Source of the DNA: Actinomycetaceae bacterium | Lineage (GTDB): Bacteria > Actinomycetota > Actinomycetes > Actinomycetales > Actinomycetaceae | DNA: 62,341 nucleotides | Direction of reading: 5' to 3' | Assembly (NCBI GenBank): GCA_030532405.1 | Contig: JAUNLF010000004.1 | Span: 1-62,341, forward strand | In this document: positions 35,564-46,884 of the stretch, piece by piece | Layout: every line of letters starts with the position of its first letter | Numbering within the stretch: the first letter of the stretch is position 1 | Position numbers and translations under genes: made by a program | Notes under the pieces: generated by a model | The model's database searches: none | What the model saw: only the letters and a program-made list of their open reading frames with translations | Told to the model about the DNA's origin: nothing

Positions 35564-38181
35564 TCGTCGTTCTCCTGATCATCAGCCGTGGAAGCACTTG
35601 CCGCGCCATCCTCCGATTCGCCAGCAACGTCCTCATCCTTAGAGTCTACAGAGTCGTCCTCATTTTCAAGTTGCGACTCGAGGTTACGAGCAACAGCAAT
35701 AATGCGGTCACCCTCGGCCGGCCGCGCGAACGTCACGCCCTGCGTAGTGCGACCCGTACGCGGAATCTCGCTGACCGCGCTGCGCACAATGTTGCCGCTT
35801 TCCATGATGACCAGGACTTCGTCCTCCTCATACACTTCAAGCGCCCCAACCAGCTTGCCGCGCTCATCCACCAAGTTCGCAACCTTCACGCCCAGGCCGC
35901 CGCGCCCGCGCGTGGGGTACGTTTCAATGTCTGAACGCTTCGCGAATCCGCCCTCCGTTATGACAAGGAGGTCGCAACCCGGTTCCACAACTTCCATTGT
36001 TAGCAGGCTGTCTCCACTGCGGAACCTCATTCCGCGCACGCCCGACGTGGCGCGGCCCATGGGCCGCACCGACTCGTCGTTCGCTTCGAACTTCAGCGCC
36101 TGACCGCCCTGCGACACGAGGATCAAATGGTCGTCAGCATTCACAAGCTTGGCGGAGACAAGCTCATCCATCTCGCCGTCGACCTCACGCAAGTTGATCG
36201 CAATCAGGCCGCCAGAACGCGGAGAATTGTAATCCTCAAGATTCGTCTTCTTAACCAGACCCGACTTCGTCGCCAACACCAAGTAGTCAGCCTGATCGTA
36301 ATCACGGATAGCGAGGACGCCGCTGATCTCCTCCTCCGGCTGGAACGCCAGCAGGTTCGCGACGTGCTGGCCACGCGAATCACGGCCGCCCTCCGGAATC
36401 TCATACGCCTTCGCACGGTAAACACGGCCAAGGTTCGTAAAGAACAACAACCAGTGGTGCGTCGTCGTCACAAAGAAGTGGGACACCACATCGTTTTCAC
36501 GCAACTTCGCGCCGCGAATACCGCGACCACCGCGATGCTGCGAACGGTACGAATCCACGCGCGTGCGCTTCGCGTAACCATCGCGCGTAATCGTGACCAC
36601 AACGTCCTCTTCCGGAATCAGATCCTCCGTGGACATTTCGCCTGCAAACGGCACAATCCGCGTGCGACGATCATCACCGAAACGCTCGACAATCTCGTCA
36701 AGCTCTTCCGCAATAATCTGACGCTGACGGGCAGGCTTTTCCAAAATGTCCCGCAAGTCCGCAACGCGAAGCGACAGCTCCTTGTGCTCATCCAGAATCT
36801 TCTGACGCTCCAAAGCTGCCAGGCGGCGAAGCTGCAATGCCAAAATCGCGTCGGCCTGAACCTCGTCAATCTGCAACAAGTCCATGAGGCCGGTCCTGGC
36901 ATCATCCACCGTCGGCGACCTGCGGATCAAAGCGATGACCTCATCGAGCGCGTCCAGCGCCTTCAGGTAGCCATCCAAAATGTGCAGGCGCTCCAGGGCC
37001 TTCTCTAGGCGGAACTGGGTGCGACGCTGAATAACGTCCATCTGGTGCTTCGCCCAGTAGAATACGAAGCCGTCCAGCGAAAGCGTGCGCGGCACACCGT
37101 CGACCAGGGCCAGCATGTTTGCCGGGAACGAGTCCTGCAACTGAGTGCGCTTGTACAGGTTGTTCAGAACTACCTTTGCAACCGCGTCACGCTTCAGCAC
37201 AATCACGAGGCGCATGCCCGAGCGGCCCGAAGTCTCGTCGCGAATATCCGAGATTCCCTGAACTACGCCGTCCTTTGCAAGCTGTGCGATCTTCGTGGCG
37301 AGGTTGTCCGGGTTGACTTGGTAGGGCAGTTCGGTGACAACCAAGCACGTGCGGTTATGAATCTCTTCAACATTAACTTCCGCGCGCTGCACGATGGAGC
37401 CGTGACCCGTGCGGTAAACCTCTTCTATACCCGACTTACCCAGGATTGTGGCGCCCGTCGGGAAGTCCGGGCCCTTCACGATTCCGAGCAGGGCTTCAAG
37501 TAGCTCTTCGCGAGATGCATCCGGGTTATCCAGGTGCCACTTCACGCCCTCGGCCACTTCACGCAGGTTATGCGGCGGGATGCGCGTTGCCATGCCGACC
37601 GCAATGCCTTCCGAACCGTTTACAAGCAGGTTCGGGAAGCGCGCTGGCAGGACGGACGGCTCCTGGTTACGACCGTCGTAGTTGTCAACAAAGTCAACTG
37701 TGTTTTCGTCGATGTCGCGGACCATTTCCATGGCCAGCGGGTCCATCTTACATTCGGTGTAACGCGGAGCAGCGGGGCCCAAGTTACCCGGCGACCCGAA
37801 GTTACCCTGACCAGCGACCAGCGGGTAACGCATCGACCACGGCTGCACTAGGCGTGCCAGCGCGTCGTACACCGCGGAGTCGCCGTGCGGGTGGTAGTGC
37901 GAAAGCACGTCGCCAACCACGCGCATCGACTTGTAGAAACCAGCGTTTGGTCGGTAGCCACCGTCGTACATCGCGTACAGGATGCGCCTGTGAACGGGCT
38001 TTAGACCGTCCCTTACTTCCGGCAGCGCACGGCCCACGATTACGGACATCGCGTAATCGAGGTAAGACCGTTGCATCTCCACTTCGATGTCAACGTGGTC
38101 AATTCTTTGCGCCACCGGTTCAGTAGCCTGACCAGCCGCGTCTACCCCGGTTGCTTCGGGAGTCAGATTCTCATCACTCAC
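35560..38181 (-). CDS. gyrA: DNA gyrase subunit A
   Basis: 873 aa. Cuts and rejoins DNA to introduce negative supercoils with GyrB. The catalytic Tyr lies in [10 protein letters not shown], where a Pro replaces the Met common in this motif. The quinolone region reads [15 protein letters not shown], with the Ser and Asp of sensitive enzymes. The GyrA box [10 protein letters not shown] lies in the C-terminal domain, which ends in an acidic tail. The start is GTG with AAGGAAA upstream. It follows gyrB by 73 bp. Confidence 0.98.
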   Translation of the reverse strand: MSDENLTPEATGVDAAGQATEPVAQRIDHVDIEVEMQRSYLDYAMSVIVGRALPEVRDGLKPVHRRILYAMYDGGYRPNAGFYKSMRVVGDVLSHYHPHGDSAVYDALARLVQPWSMRYPLVAGQGNFGSPGNLGPAAPRYTECKMDPLAMEMVRDIDENTVDFVDNYDGRNQEPSVLPARFPNLLVNGSEGIAVGMATRIPPHNLREVAEGVKWHLDNPDASREELLEALLGIVKGPDFPTGATILGKSGIEEVYRTGHGSIVQRAEVNVEEIHNRTCLVVTELPYQVNPDNLATKIAQLAKDGVVQGISDIRDETSGRSGMRLVIVLKRDAVAKVVLNNLYKRTQLQDSFPANMLALVDGVPRTLSLDGFVFYWAKHQMDVIQRRTQFRLEKALERLHILDGYLKALDALDEVIALIRRSPTVDDARTGLMDLLQIDEVQADAILALQLRRLAALERQKILDEHKELSLRVADLRDILEKPARQRQIIAEELDEIVERFGDDRRTRIVPFAGEMSTEDLIPEEDVVVTITRDGYAKRTRVDSYRSQHRGGRGIRGAKLRENDVVSHFFVTTTHHWLLFFTNLGRVYRAKAYEIPEGGRDSRGQHVANLLAFQPEEEISGVLAIRDYDQADYLVLATKSGLVKKTNLEDYNSPRSGGLIAINLREVDGEMDELVSAKLVNADDHLILVSQGGQALKFEANDESVRPMGRATSGVRGMRFRSGDSLLTMEVVEPGCDLLVITEGGFAKRSDIETYPTRGRGGLGVKVANLVDERGKLVGALEVYEEDEVLVIMESGNIVRSAVSEIPRTGRTTQGVTFARPAEGDRIIAVARNLESQLENEDDSVDSKDEDVAGESEDGAASASTADDQENDE

Positions 38182-38254
38182 GTTTGATTCTTTTCCTTAA
38201 AGTCTTTAGACCGTCTGAACACAACCGCGTTCTTCGGATCTTTATCGGGGTTGG

Positions 38255-40285
38255 TTAGAAGTCCAAGAAGCGCACGTCTTGCGCGTTACGTTGAATGAAC
38301 GCGCGCCTTGACTCGACGTCGTCACCCATCAGCACCGAGAACACTTCATCAGCCGACGCTGCTTCCGCCACGTCGATCTTCTTGAGGATTCGCTGCTCTG
38401 GATCCATCGTGGTGTCCCACAGCTCTTCCGCGTTCATCTCGCCAAGACCCTTGTAGCGCTGCACGCCACCAGACTTCGGTAGGCGACGGCCCGCGGCCTT
38501 ACCCGCAGCCAGGCGCTCATCCCTTTCACGGTCGGAGTACACAAACTCGTGCGTCGCATTCGTCCACTTCAACCGGTACAGCGGCGGCTGCGCCAGGTAT
38601 ACGTGCCCGCCCTCAACAAGTGGACGCATGTAACGGAACAAAAGCGTCAGCAGCAGTGTCGTGATGTGCTGTCCATCGACATCCGCATCGGCCATGAGGA
38701 CGATCTTGCCGTAACGCAGTTTCGAAATGTCGAACTCTTCACCGATTCCGGTACCGAATGCGGCGATCAGGTCGCGGATCTCGTTGTTATCCAACGCGCG
38801 GTTTGCGCGCGCCTTTTCCACGTTCAAAATCTTGCCGCGAAGGGGCAGGATTGCCTGGTGTTCAGGATCTCGACCGGTGACAGCCGAGCCGCCAGCCGAG
38901 TCGCCCTCAACAATGAAAATTTCACAATCCTCCGCAACGCGTGACGAACAGTCGCGTAGTTTGCCCGGCATTGAGGCCGACTCTAGGACACCCTTTCGCC
39001 GGGTTGCCTCGCGAGCCTTACGCGCTGCCAGGCGGGCTTCCTGAGCCGACATCGCCTTTATAACGATTGCCTTCGCGTCGGTCGGGTGCGCGTCAAGCCA
39101 GTCACCCAACTGCGAGTAAACCTGCTGTTGCACGAACGTGCGAGCCTCGGCGTTACCAAGCTTCGTCTTCGTTTGGCCCTCGAACTGCGGCTCGGTGAGT
39201 TTGACCGAGATGACAGCGGTGAGGCCTTCGCGAATGTCATCGCCGGACAGGTTCTCCTGCTTCTCCTTGATGATGCCCTTGTCGCGAGCGTACTTGTTCA
39301 CAACCGAGGTCAGTGCAGCGCGGAACCCCTCCTCGTGCATACCGCCCTCGGTCGTGTTGATCGTGTTCGCGTACGTGTAGATCGCGTTTGAATAAGCGCG
39401 CGTCCACTGCATCGCGATTTCCAGCGACATCGAACCTTCGGCGTTTTCGTTTTCAAAATCGATGATCTCGATATTGATCGGTTCAGCCTTCTTGGTCTGG
39501 TTGATGAACTGGACGTAGTCGCGCAGACCGTCCTCGTACATGTAAGAGACCTGACGGAAACCCTTTATGGGATCGTCACTGCTGCCCATCTCGTCGCCAG
39601 TTATTTCGTCACCCTCATCGGTGACTCCCTGACGTTCATCGGTCAACGTGATGCGCAGACCCTTGTTGAGGAACGCCATTTGCTGGAAACGCTGACGAAG
39701 CGTCTCGAAGGAGAACTCCACGGAGTCAAAGATTTCGGGGTCCGGGTAGAAGGTTTGCGACGTGCCGGTCAGCTCGGTTTCTTCACCGCGCGTCAACTCC
39801 GTCAACGGGTGGCCCCCGTTACCAAAGGACTGCCGCCACACGTAGCCCTGACGGCGAACCTCGGTCTCAACGCGCTTAGACAGTGCGTTTACAACCGAGA
39901 TACCAACACCGTGCAGCCCGCCCGAAACGGCGTACCCGCCGCCGCCAAACTTACCGCCGGCGTGCAGGATAGTCATGACGACCTCAACCGTGGAACGGCC
40001 CTCGGTCGGGTGCATATCAACCGGAATACCGCGACCGTTATCAACAACAGTTAGACCACCGTCGTCGCGAATGGTGATCTCAATATGATCGCAGTACCCC
40101 GCTAAGGCTTCATCAACCGCGTTGTCTACGACCTCGTATACGAGGTGGTGCAGACCGCGCTCACCGGTCGAACCGATGTACATGCCAGGTCGCTTACGAA
40201 CGGCTTCGAGGCCCTCCAAAACGGTGATATTTGATGCTTCGTAGTCACCGTTTGTATGAGTCTCGCGTGCTTCGTGGTCAGCCAA
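38255..40285 (-). CDS. gyrB: DNA gyrase subunit B
   Basis: 676 aa. The ATPase subunit of gyrase. The GHKL fold shows [22 protein letters not shown] and [19 protein letters not shown]; the Toprim domain shows EGDSAGGSA and DADVDGQHI, and [10 protein letters not shown] is near the C-terminus. The start is TTG with a GGGG-rich ribosome site. About 420 bp separates it from dciA. Confidence 0.98.
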   Translation of the reverse strand: MADHEARETHTNGDYEASNITVLEGLEAVRKRPGMYIGSTGERGLHHLVYEVVDNAVDEALAGYCDHIEITIRDDGGLTVVDNGRGIPVDMHPTEGRSTVEVVMTILHAGGKFGGGGYAVSGGLHGVGISVVNALSKRVETEVRRQGYVWRQSFGNGGHPLTELTRGEETELTGTSQTFYPDPEIFDSVEFSFETLRQRFQQMAFLNKGLRITLTDERQGVTDEGDEITGDEMGSSDDPIKGFRQVSYMYEDGLRDYVQFINQTKKAEPINIEIIDFENENAEGSMSLEIAMQWTRAYSNAIYTYANTINTTEGGMHEEGFRAALTSVVNKYARDKGIIKEKQENLSGDDIREGLTAVISVKLTEPQFEGQTKTKLGNAEARTFVQQQVYSQLGDWLDAHPTDAKAIVIKAMSAQEARLAARKAREATRRKGVLESASMPGKLRDCSSRVAEDCEIFIVEGDSAGGSAVTGRDPEHQAILPLRGKILNVEKARANRALDNNEIRDLIAAFGTGIGEEFDISKLRYGKIVLMADADVDGQHITTLLLTLLFRYMRPLVEGGHVYLAQPPLYRLKWTNATHEFVYSDRERDERLAAGKAAGRRLPKSGGVQRYKGLGEMNAEELWDTTMDPEQRILKKIDVAEAASADEVFSVLMGDDVESRRAFIQRNAQDVRFLDF

Positions 40286-40703
40286 ACTGGCCCCCCTTAT
40301 AGAACAAATGAAGATGCGCGCCGGAACTAAATCCCCAGTACTTTTTGCGGGGCCTCCAGGCCGGTCGGAAACCGGGTTTTAATGTGCCCGTTTCCGCGAA
40401 ATCGCGCAGATATTTACTTGTACAAAACCTCTATAATCTTACCACTTTTCGCGGTTTCCACAGATTCCGAGCCTGCCTGCTGGGGATGTCAATTGAGTAA
40501 TTTCACAAACGCCCAAATCATCGCAGATTCCCCATCCACATCGGTGGGTAAACCTGTGGATAACTCGTTCAGTAAGACACACTTCTCACTGTGTTAAGCA
40601 GCTTGTAACTCTAGCTACTTTAAATACGTCAGGTCTTAGCGAAAGGTTTGTCATAGGCCGCTCGCCGCCCTTACGCCATCCGACAAAGCCCGCCCGATGC
40701 TGG
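40286..40703. promoter_or_regulatory. gyrB upstream region with a DnaA box
   Basis: No gene is seen. A perfect DnaA box in reverse orientation, TGTGGATAA, lies at 40555-40563, with a weaker CCATCCACA at 40532-40540. The gyrB promoter probably lies in the AT-rich stretch at 40415-40450, but the hexamers are not clear. Confidence 0.5.
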
Positions 40704-41345
40704 TCAGCCGTAGGTGTCTCTGGGGCCGCGGCCCGGGATGTGAAGCGGACCTTTTCGCCACGAGGGCGCTTCCGGCCCGCGGATAATCACTTGCTTAACA
40801 GCGTTCGTGCCCAGGGTCTCGCGAATGTTGCGCTCCAGGGTCGGCAGCAAAATCTTCATCTGGTTAGCCCAGGCAGTAGACGATGCGCGCACGACAAGGA
40901 CGTTGTCGTTAAAAGTTTCGACTTCGCAATGCTCGGCGACCAGCGTGCCAACGATCTCGGGCCAGCGCACCGCGATACTTGCGGCGCTGAGCGTGCTGGA
41001 CCATCCGAGCTTGTTTGTAATCCGGCCGACCACAACCTGTAGTGGCTGCGGATCGTACCTGGACGGACCCGTGCCTAGTTTGGAAGAAGCAAGCGCAGGG
41101 TTGCCGTGGTAACCGCGGTTGACTGACTTCGGCTCATCAGACTGGGAAGATTCGTTTTGCGTACCATCAGCTTCACGGGCGGCAGACCCATACCCCGGAG
41201 TGCCTGCCCGACCGCGAAACTTGCTTCGCTGTGCCCTGAGCCCCTGTTTGGACTCTGGATAAAACCCTTGTTTCATCGCAATCTGCTGTTGCCTGTGCAG
41301 GGCCGATACGGCGAAAGATGGTTCCTTGTCAGTCAACTTCGTCAA
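40704..41345 (-). CDS. dciA: DciA-like (DUF721) protein
   Basis: 213 aa. The DUF721 domain occupies residues ~95-190 (LGWSSTLSAASIAVRWPEIVGTLVAEH, then LVVRASSTAWANQMKILLPTL). DciA-family proteins help load the replicative helicase in bacteria without DnaC; the actinobacterial copy normally follows recF, as here. The N-terminal ~90 residues are basic and disordered. It overlaps the end of recF by 17 bp. Confidence 0.9.
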   Translation of the reverse strand: MTKLTDKEPSFAVSALHRQQQIAMKQGFYPESKQGLRAQRSKFRGRAGTPGYGSAAREADGTQNESSQSDEPKSVNRGYHGNPALASSKLGTGPSRYDPQPLQVVVGRITNKLGWSSTLSAASIAVRWPEIVGTLVAEHCEVETFNDNVLVVRASSTAWANQMKILLPTLERNIRETLGTNAVKQVIIRGPEAPSWRKGPLHIPGRGPRDTYG

Positions 41346-42585
41346 CCTCTATAGGTACTTCGTCGCGTTCTTCTAAAGCATCCACCGGGCTACAAACAGT
41401 TCCTTCGGTTTCATCCAAGCGAACTAATATTGTGCGCGCATGCAGGCCCTCGGGCAGGTCCGTTCCAACAGCTACTGTTATGAACACCTGCTGCGCTTTC
41501 ATGATCGTATCGAGTACCGCTTTTCGACGCATGCCATCTAACTCTGAAAACACGTCGTCAAGAATCAGGATTGGGGTCTGCGGCTCGTCGCCTTCGAAGC
41601 GCGGCTCCTCAATCAAGGTCTCAAAAGACCCGAGCCTGAGGGCCAGTGCAACCGACCAAGACTCCCCGTGGGATGCGTACCCCTTAACCGGCATCCGGTC
41701 GAGCGTCATGGCAAGTTCGTCGCGATGCGGGCCGATCAGGTTCACACCCCGCGCGATCTCTGAATCAACGACGGCATCCAAGCCCGCCCTCAATGCTTGT
41801 TCATATGCATTTGGATCTTCGAGGGCGAGCCTGGCAACGTCTGGAATGTCAATGCCGTCAACTTCCTGCAGGGAGTGCTCATACGCAATCTGTAAGTCCC
41901 TGGCCTGGTCCGCAACAATGTCGTGAGCGGCTTTCACTGGGCTTTGAAGCATGTCTACCAACTTCAGCCGATAGGCAAGCAGTTGGCGTGACAACGGAAC
42001 GTACTGATCGTTCCAAATAGTCAACCCTGTAAAGTCAACGCTCCGCCCAGAGCGCCTGTCTTTGCCCATCTGTTTAAGCAGGGCTGCCCTTTGCCTGGAG
42101 ACCTTGTCAAAGTCTGACTTTAAAGCGCCGTACACGGGCCACATTTGCTGTGCAATCTCGTCTAGAAAGCGCCTGCGGCCCGCTGGATCGCCTTTGACAA
42201 GGTCCAGGTCCTCCGGGGCGAATACGACTGCTTTGACAATGCCAAGAAGGTCTCTGGGCCTCACCTGGTTACGGTTAAGGCGCGCCCGGTTTGCGCGTCC
42301 TCGAATAATCTCAAGTTCAAGGATGCGGTCTCGGTGTCCGGCGTTTACCTTGGCGCGAATAACCGCGCCCGCCGCTGGTTCTTCTTCGGGCGATGGGAAC
42401 CTGACCAAGGCGGTATCAGCCGCAACGCGGTGGGAAGAAAAGTTCGCTAGGTATGCGATGGCTTCAACTAGATTGGTCTTCCCCTGCCCATTGGGTCCAA
42501 GCAGAACGGTTATGCCGGGTTCAAACTCGATTACTTGGTGTTTATAAGAGCGAAAGTCATCGAGGGCCAAATGCGATACATACAT
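41329..42585 (-). CDS. recF: DNA replication and repair protein RecF
   Basis: 418 aa. SMC-like ATPase that loads RecA at gaps. Walker A is GPNGQGKTN (residues ~30-38), the signature region reads SWSVALALRLGSFE and Walker B LILDDVFSELD. The family start LALDDFRSYKH follows an ATG with a strong GGAGGA. It lies downstream of dnaN in the usual order. Confidence 0.97.
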   Translation of the reverse strand: MYVSHLALDDFRSYKHQVIEFEPGITVLLGPNGQGKTNLVEAIAYLANFSSHRVAADTALVRFPSPEEEPAAGAVIRAKVNAGHRDRILELEIIRGRANRARLNRNQVRPRDLLGIVKAVVFAPEDLDLVKGDPAGRRRFLDEIAQQMWPVYGALKSDFDKVSRQRAALLKQMGKDRRSGRSVDFTGLTIWNDQYVPLSRQLLAYRLKLVDMLQSPVKAAHDIVADQARDLQIAYEHSLQEVDGIDIPDVARLALEDPNAYEQALRAGLDAVVDSEIARGVNLIGPHRDELAMTLDRMPVKGYASHGESWSVALALRLGSFETLIEEPRFEGDEPQTPILILDDVFSELDGMRRKAVLDTIMKAQQVFITVAVGTDLPEGLHARTILVRLDETEGTVCSPVDALEERDEVPIEVDEVD

Positions 42586-42679
42586 ATGGTTCCTCCTCGC
42601 GCACTACGCAAGGCCTTAAAACTCGCGAGTGCGCGGTTGACTAACTTGACAAATACGACTTTAGGCTAGAGAACGCGTA

Positions 42680-43816
42680 CTAGATTCCAAAGCGGATAGG
42701 CATGATCAGGTACCTAAACGACAGGTCCTGGCCTCCGTCTTCTTCCTTCTGCCCGGTAAGTACAGCCGGCTTGGCCGGATCGGTGAAGGAAAACCGCACA
42801 TAATCCGCATCGATAGCGGACAGTCCTGTTTCAAGGAAGCGCGGGTTGAATGCGGTTGTAATATCGCCGCCATCAAGCGCGGTTGCCATAACTTCGGAAG
42901 CCTGCGCATTGTCGTCGGTACCAGCTTCTAAAGTGAGTTGCCCCTCTTCGAACACAAGGCGTACAGACGTGCGCTGTTCAGCCACGAGCGACACGCGCTT
43001 CACAGCCTCAACAATTTCGTGCCCTTCAGTGACCGCTTGAATGTTTGTCTGCTCAGGGAACAGGCGCCTCACCGGCGGGTAGTCACCATCCATCAGCGTT
43101 GAGGTCGTGCGACGGGACCCTGCCGAGAATCCAATCAGCGAGTTAGGTTGGCTGCCAGCATCGGAGTCAAAGGCGATCTCGACTCGCCCTCCGGAAGTCA
43201 TTGACTTCGCAACATCACCCAACGTGCGAGCCTTCACGAGAAGAGCAGCGGAAATGCCGGGCTGGGCGGGCTCCCACTTAAACTCGCGCATCGCCAAACG
43301 ATACCTGTCGGTGCCAAGAAGGGTGATCGTGTCGTCCTCGATCTCCATGCGAATACCCGTGAGCAACGGAATCGTGTCATCCGTGGACGCCGCAATGGAA
43401 ACCTGCTGGATCGCCTGGGCAAAAACCTGAGCGTCGATCGTGCCGCGAACGTCAGGCATCTGGGGTAGCGGCGGGTACTCATCAACCGACATGGTTGCAA
43501 GTGTGAAATGCGCGGTACCGCAAACAAGGCTCATCTTCGGGCCTTCGAGCGTGAACTGCACCGGATTGTTCGGAAGAGACTTCGCAATGGATGCCAGCAG
43601 GCGACCGGAAACCAGTGTTTCACCCGGTACTTCAACGTCAGCTGGAATCTCTGATCGAGTAGAAATTTCGTAATCAAATGAGGAGAGCGTGAGCACTCCA
43701 TCGGCGGCTTCCATACGGATTCCCGCGAGGATCGGTACGGACGGACGCGTGGGAACAGTGCGGGCAGTCCAGTTAACGGCCTCCGATAGGACATCACGGG
43801 TAACAGTGAACTTCAC
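42680..43816 (-). CDS. dnaN: DNA polymerase III sliding clamp (beta subunit)
   Basis: 378 aa. Ring-shaped processivity factor. The family start KFTVTRDVLSEAVNWTARTVP follows a GTG at 43816, which I prefer to an ATG 18 bases upstream that adds MRVRRT and lies before the ribosome site GAGGCGG. The C-terminal YLIMPIRF motif is present. It is separated from dnaA by the origin. Confidence 0.96.
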   Translation of the reverse strand: MKFTVTRDVLSEAVNWTARTVPTRPSVPILAGIRMEAADGVLTLSSFDYEISTRSEIPADVEVPGETLVSGRLLASIAKSLPNNPVQFTLEGPKMSLVCGTAHFTLATMSVDEYPPLPQMPDVRGTIDAQVFAQAIQQVSIAASTDDTIPLLTGIRMEIEDDTITLLGTDRYRLAMREFKWEPAQPGISAALLVKARTLGDVAKSMTSGGRVEIAFDSDAGSQPNSLIGFSAGSRRTTSTLMDGDYPPVRRLFPEQTNIQAVTEGHEIVEAVKRVSLVAEQRTSVRLVFEEGQLTLEAGTDDNAQASEVMATALDGGDITTAFNPRFLETGLSAIDADYVRFSFTDPAKPAVLTGQKEEDGGQDLSFRYLIMPIRFGI

Positions 43817-44213
43817 AGTCCGCCTCACTCTCATTTGATGGATGGTAGCTGTATTACTTTACGTTATTTAGACCGCTGTGGCACATCGCTTGACCAAAGT
43901 TCTTTAACTTGCAAGGTGCCACGCCGGGGCGCGCTCAATCCACCGATGTTTTTCCACTGTGCGCGGGCATAGAAATTGTAATTTATAAATTTCGAAGTAG
44001 TAATAGGGCCTGTGCATTCTGTGGAAACGCGTACTTTTCGTTGATATTTCGCTATTTTCGCTTGTTAGTAAGTTTTGGAAAGCTCTGTGGATTGATCCAA
44101 GTGCTTGTGAACTACAAGAAAACGTGTACTTACATATCCACAATTTTGAGTGTCATTTTTGTTAAAAATACCTAGTTATCCACACTAATCCACAGCTTTC
44201 CTGTGGATATGTC
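43817..44213. other. oriC: oriC: dnaN-dnaA intergenic region
   Basis: DnaA boxes are seen at 44020-44028, 44086-44094, 44134-44142, 44176-44184 (perfect TTATCCACA), 44186-44194 and 44202-44210, several in opposite orientations. An AT-rich tract at 43971-44005 could be the unwinding element. The position between dnaA and dnaN is where Actinobacteria keep the origin. Confidence 0.85.
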
Positions 44214-45677
44214 CTAATTTCCGCGTGCTCGCGCCTTAATTCGGCTTATCAATTCGGTTACGTGATTATAAACTTCGCGTTTCATAGTCATCTGTTCAGA
44301 GATCTTCTTATTCGCGTGCATGACCGTAGTGTGGTCACGTCCTCCGAACGCTTGACCGATCTTCGGAAGTGACAAGTCGGTGAGTTCGCGGCACAGGTAC
44401 ATAGCGATTTGGCGGGCGTCCACAATCAGGCGAGACCTGTCCGCGGAGCACATCTGATCGATGGAAACCCCAAAATAGTCCGAAACCTGACCCATGATGA
44501 GCGCGACGGTGATCTCGGTGTCATCCGGGTCAGAAAGCACGTCTTTAAGCACCATTTCAGCCAAAGGCAGGTCAATCTTTTGGTGAGTTAGGTGCGCGTA
44601 CGCGGTCACGCGAATGAGGGAGCCCTCCAGTTCGCGAATGTTTGACGAGATGCGCGAGGCAATGAACTCAAGGACCGCGGAATCCACGTCCAGGTCTTCA
44701 GCGAGGGCTTTTTTACGCAAGATAGCGATACGCGTCTCGAGGTCCGGCGGCTGAATATCCACCAAAAGGCCCATCTCGAAGCGCGACCGCATGCGCGCGC
44801 CGAGACCTTCCAGCTGCTTGGGCGGAACGTCCGAGGTGATAACTACCTGCTTGTTTGCGTTGTACAGGGTGTTGAAGGTGTGGAAAAACTCTTCAACGGT
44901 TTGCTCTTTACCCTGAATGAACTGGATGTCGTCGATAAGGAGGATGTCAACCTGGCGGTATCTGCGCTGGAACTGTTCGGCGCGGTCGTCGCGAATGGAG
45001 TTAATGAAGTCGTTCGTGAACTCCTCCGAGCTCACGTACTTCACCTTTAGGTGTGGATAAAGTGACAGCGCGTAGTTGCCAATCGCGTGCAGCAAGTGAG
45101 TTTTCCCCAGCCCCGAGCCACCGTAGATAAACAGCGGGTTGTAGGCCTTTGCGGGCAGTTCACCGACGGCGGTTGCGGCCGCGTTTGCGAACCTGTTGGA
45201 CGAGCCGGTCACGAAAGTGTCGAACGTGTACTTCGGATTTAGTCGCGTGCCCGAGAAGTCAATCGACGTTGCGGCAGCTGCGTCCGCGGGCGTCCTCCTG
45301 CCGCCGGGCATGCCGGATCCCGCCAAATTTGAGGGATCTTCCTGTCCAGAAACCGCCCCATTTTCCGTGTCTGAGGGCGTGCTGGGATCCTCCGCGGGTA
45401 GTTCTTCGTCGGTGTCGAGCTCGGGGTTGACGGTGATGGCTATGCGGATGTCGCTGCCGATTTCTTCTGAAAGCGCGTCGCAAATGATCTTGTACGCGTT
45501 CTTTTCAATGTAGTTCTTGGAAAACTCGCTGGGGACAGCCACCAAAATGGTTCCCTCAAGATCGCCCAGAGGGCGAGCTGGGAAAACGAATGCCTTAATG
45601 GCGGGGCCGATATCGTCACGCTTCATGAGCTTAGAAATGGCGGATTCCCAAGCTTCACTGAGTTTCTTACCGTCCAC
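44214..45677 (-). CDS. dnaA: Chromosomal replication initiator DnaA
   Basis: 487 aa. Binds oriC and opens it. Walker A is GGSGLGKTH, Walker B LLIDDIQF, the arginine-finger region is GARMRSRF and the C-terminal DNA-binding helix carries FGGRDHTTVMHA. Domain II is an acidic Ser/Pro linker. I chose the GTG at 45677, with AGGAG 5 bases upstream, because the family fold begins just after (KLSEAWESAI); the frame is open to a TTG at 45722. Confidence 0.97.
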   Translation of the reverse strand: MDGKKLSEAWESAISKLMKRDDIGPAIKAFVFPARPLGDLEGTILVAVPSEFSKNYIEKNAYKIICDALSEEIGSDIRIAITVNPELDTDEELPAEDPSTPSDTENGAVSGQEDPSNLAGSGMPGGRRTPADAAAATSIDFSGTRLNPKYTFDTFVTGSSNRFANAAATAVGELPAKAYNPLFIYGGSGLGKTHLLHAIGNYALSLYPHLKVKYVSSEEFTNDFINSIRDDRAEQFQRRYRQVDILLIDDIQFIQGKEQTVEEFFHTFNTLYNANKQVVITSDVPPKQLEGLGARMRSRFEMGLLVDIQPPDLETRIAILRKKALAEDLDVDSAVLEFIASRISSNIRELEGSLIRVTAYAHLTHQKIDLPLAEMVLKDVLSDPDDTEITVALIMGQVSDYFGVSIDQMCSADRSRLIVDARQIAMYLCRELTDLSLPKIGQAFGGRDHTTVMHANKKISEQMTMKREVYNHVTELISRIKARARGN

Positions 45678-45761
45678 AAGAGCTCCTAAATTCGTGAATT
45701 GGGACACGAAGATTTCATGCAACTTGTCCTAGTCTGTCATCTTTACACCGAATTCGGGAAG

Positions 45762-45929
45762 TTATCCCCAAACTGGGGATAAGTCTGTGGAAACCTTATT
45801 TTTGAATGACAAACATGTAGTTTCGCGAGACTATGGGGGTTAACGCGCGATTGTTAAAAATTTGAATTACAAGTTTTACACAAACACAAGCATGTAGTTC
45901 TCCCCAGACTTATCCACACATGTGTATAA
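45762..45929. promoter_or_regulatory. Second DnaA-box group, between dnaA and rpmH
   Basis: A perfect TTATCCACA is at 45910-45918 and a one-mismatch TGTGTATAA at 45921-45929. TTATCCCCA (45762-45770) and TGGGGATAA (45774-45782) face each other, and TGTGGAAAC lies at 45786-45794. The stretch is AT-rich and also holds the dnaA promoter, so it may act in autoregulation or as the second half of the origin. Confidence 0.7.
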
Positions 45930-45959
45930 AGAATGTGGCGAATGTCGTCCTGAGCGGCA

Positions 45960-45988
45960 TTGACGATGAAATAACAAACCCATAAGCT
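45960..45988 (+). promoter_or_regulatory. Probable rpmH promoter
   Basis: TTGACG at 45960-45965 and TAAGCT at 45983-45988 are spaced 17 bp, close to the housekeeping consensus, about 110 bp upstream of the rpmH start. Confidence 0.6.
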
Positions 45989-46097
45989 GGGTCGTTGTAT
46001 ATGTGCACTTAACGTGCATTTTGCTCGGTTGTAATCGAGCAGACCGAAGATCATAGTGAGAGGGGCCGGGAGGCGCCTCAAGCCCGAGGAGAAAATC

Positions 46098-46235
46098 GTG
46101 CCTAAGCGTACTTACCAGCCGAATAACCGCCGTCGTTCCAGGACGCACGGCTTCCGTCTGCGCATGCGTACCCGCGCCGGCCGCGCGATCATTGCGAACC
46201 GCCGTCGCAAGGGTCGCAAAAAGCTATCTGCCTGA
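46098..46235 (+). CDS. rpmH: Ribosomal protein bL34
   Basis: 45 aa, the full family length. Very basic: [20 protein letters not shown], ending in KGRKKLSA. The start is GTG with GAGGAG 6 bases upstream. It leads the rpmH-rnpA-yidD-yidC-jag-rsmG run, and its TGA directly abuts the rnpA GTG. Confidence 0.97.
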   Translation: MPKRTYQPNNRRRSRTHGFRLRMRTRAGRAIIANRRRKGRKKLSA

Positions 46236-46589
46236 GTGTTATCGTCCCAGAACCGCTTAAGGGACCCGCAACTTTTTCGGAAGGCTTTTCGCCTCGGAGC
46301 GCACGCGGGAAACTCAAAGTTAGTTGTACACGCTGTAACCGGCGAGGTTTCCGAAAATGAACGCCTCGTCGGTTTCGTCGTACCTAAGAAGGTATTCCCC
46401 CGGGCTGTAGACAGGAATCGAATCAAACGGCAGCTTCGCCACCATATGCGAGGCCGTGTCGGCAAACTGCCAGCCAGCAGCGTCCTCGTAATCCGGGTAC
46501 TGCCCGGCTCTAAGGGAGCAACATTCGCGGAACTGGGCGACGCCCTCGATAATTGCATTAATAGAGTTTTAGAAAAGGTGCACAAATGA
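46236..46589 (+). CDS. rnpA: Ribonuclease P protein component
   Basis: 117 aa. Protein cofactor of RNase P, which trims the 5' end of tRNAs. The family motif appears as [12 protein letters not shown], with [12 protein letters not shown] before it. The start is a GTG at the rpmH stop. It overlaps yidD by 4 bp. Confidence 0.95.
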   Translation: MLSSQNRLRDPQLFRKAFRLGAHAGNSKLVVHAVTGEVSENERLVGFVVPKKVFPRAVDRNRIKRQLRHHMRGRVGKLPASSVLVIRVLPGSKGATFAELGDALDNCINRVLEKVHK

Positions 46590-46873
46590 ACCCCATTTCG
46601 CGGATACTGATTGCACCTGTACGCTTCTATCAGAGGTTCATCTCTCCGGGATTACCGCCAACTTGCAGGTATTACCCGTCCTGTTCGACATACACGGTCC
46701 GAGCGCTGGAAGTTCACGGGCCGGTCAAGGGACTAATACTTGGAATATGGCGATTTCTGCGGTGTAATCCGTGGTCGCTCGGCGGTGTGGATCATGTTCC
46801 TGAAAAAGGTCGATGGAAGCCTGAGCCGTATGTGCGGCCGAAAGATGAGTGGGAAGAAACCACAAACGATTAA
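46586..46873 (+). CDS. yidD: Membrane protein insertion efficiency factor YidD
   Basis: 95 aa. Small membrane-associated factor with the conserved Cys-rich core [19 protein letters not shown] and [11 protein letters not shown]. Located between rnpA and yidC as in most bacteria. Confidence 0.96.
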   Translation: MNPISRILIAPVRFYQRFISPGLPPTCRYYPSCSTYTVRALEVHGPVKGLILGIWRFLRCNPWSLGGVDHVPEKGRWKPEPYVRPKDEWEETTND

Positions 46874-46884
46874 GGAGTCTCCCC

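Noticed and set aside
35560-38181. Quinolone-resistance change in gyrA
   Set aside because: The quinolone region keeps the usual Ser and Asp, and the Pro in AAPRYTE is not a known resistance position.
46849-46884. Earlier ATG for yidC
   Set aside because: It lies inside yidD, has no ribosome site, and the GTG at 46885 has GGAG at the right distance and gives the family N-terminus.
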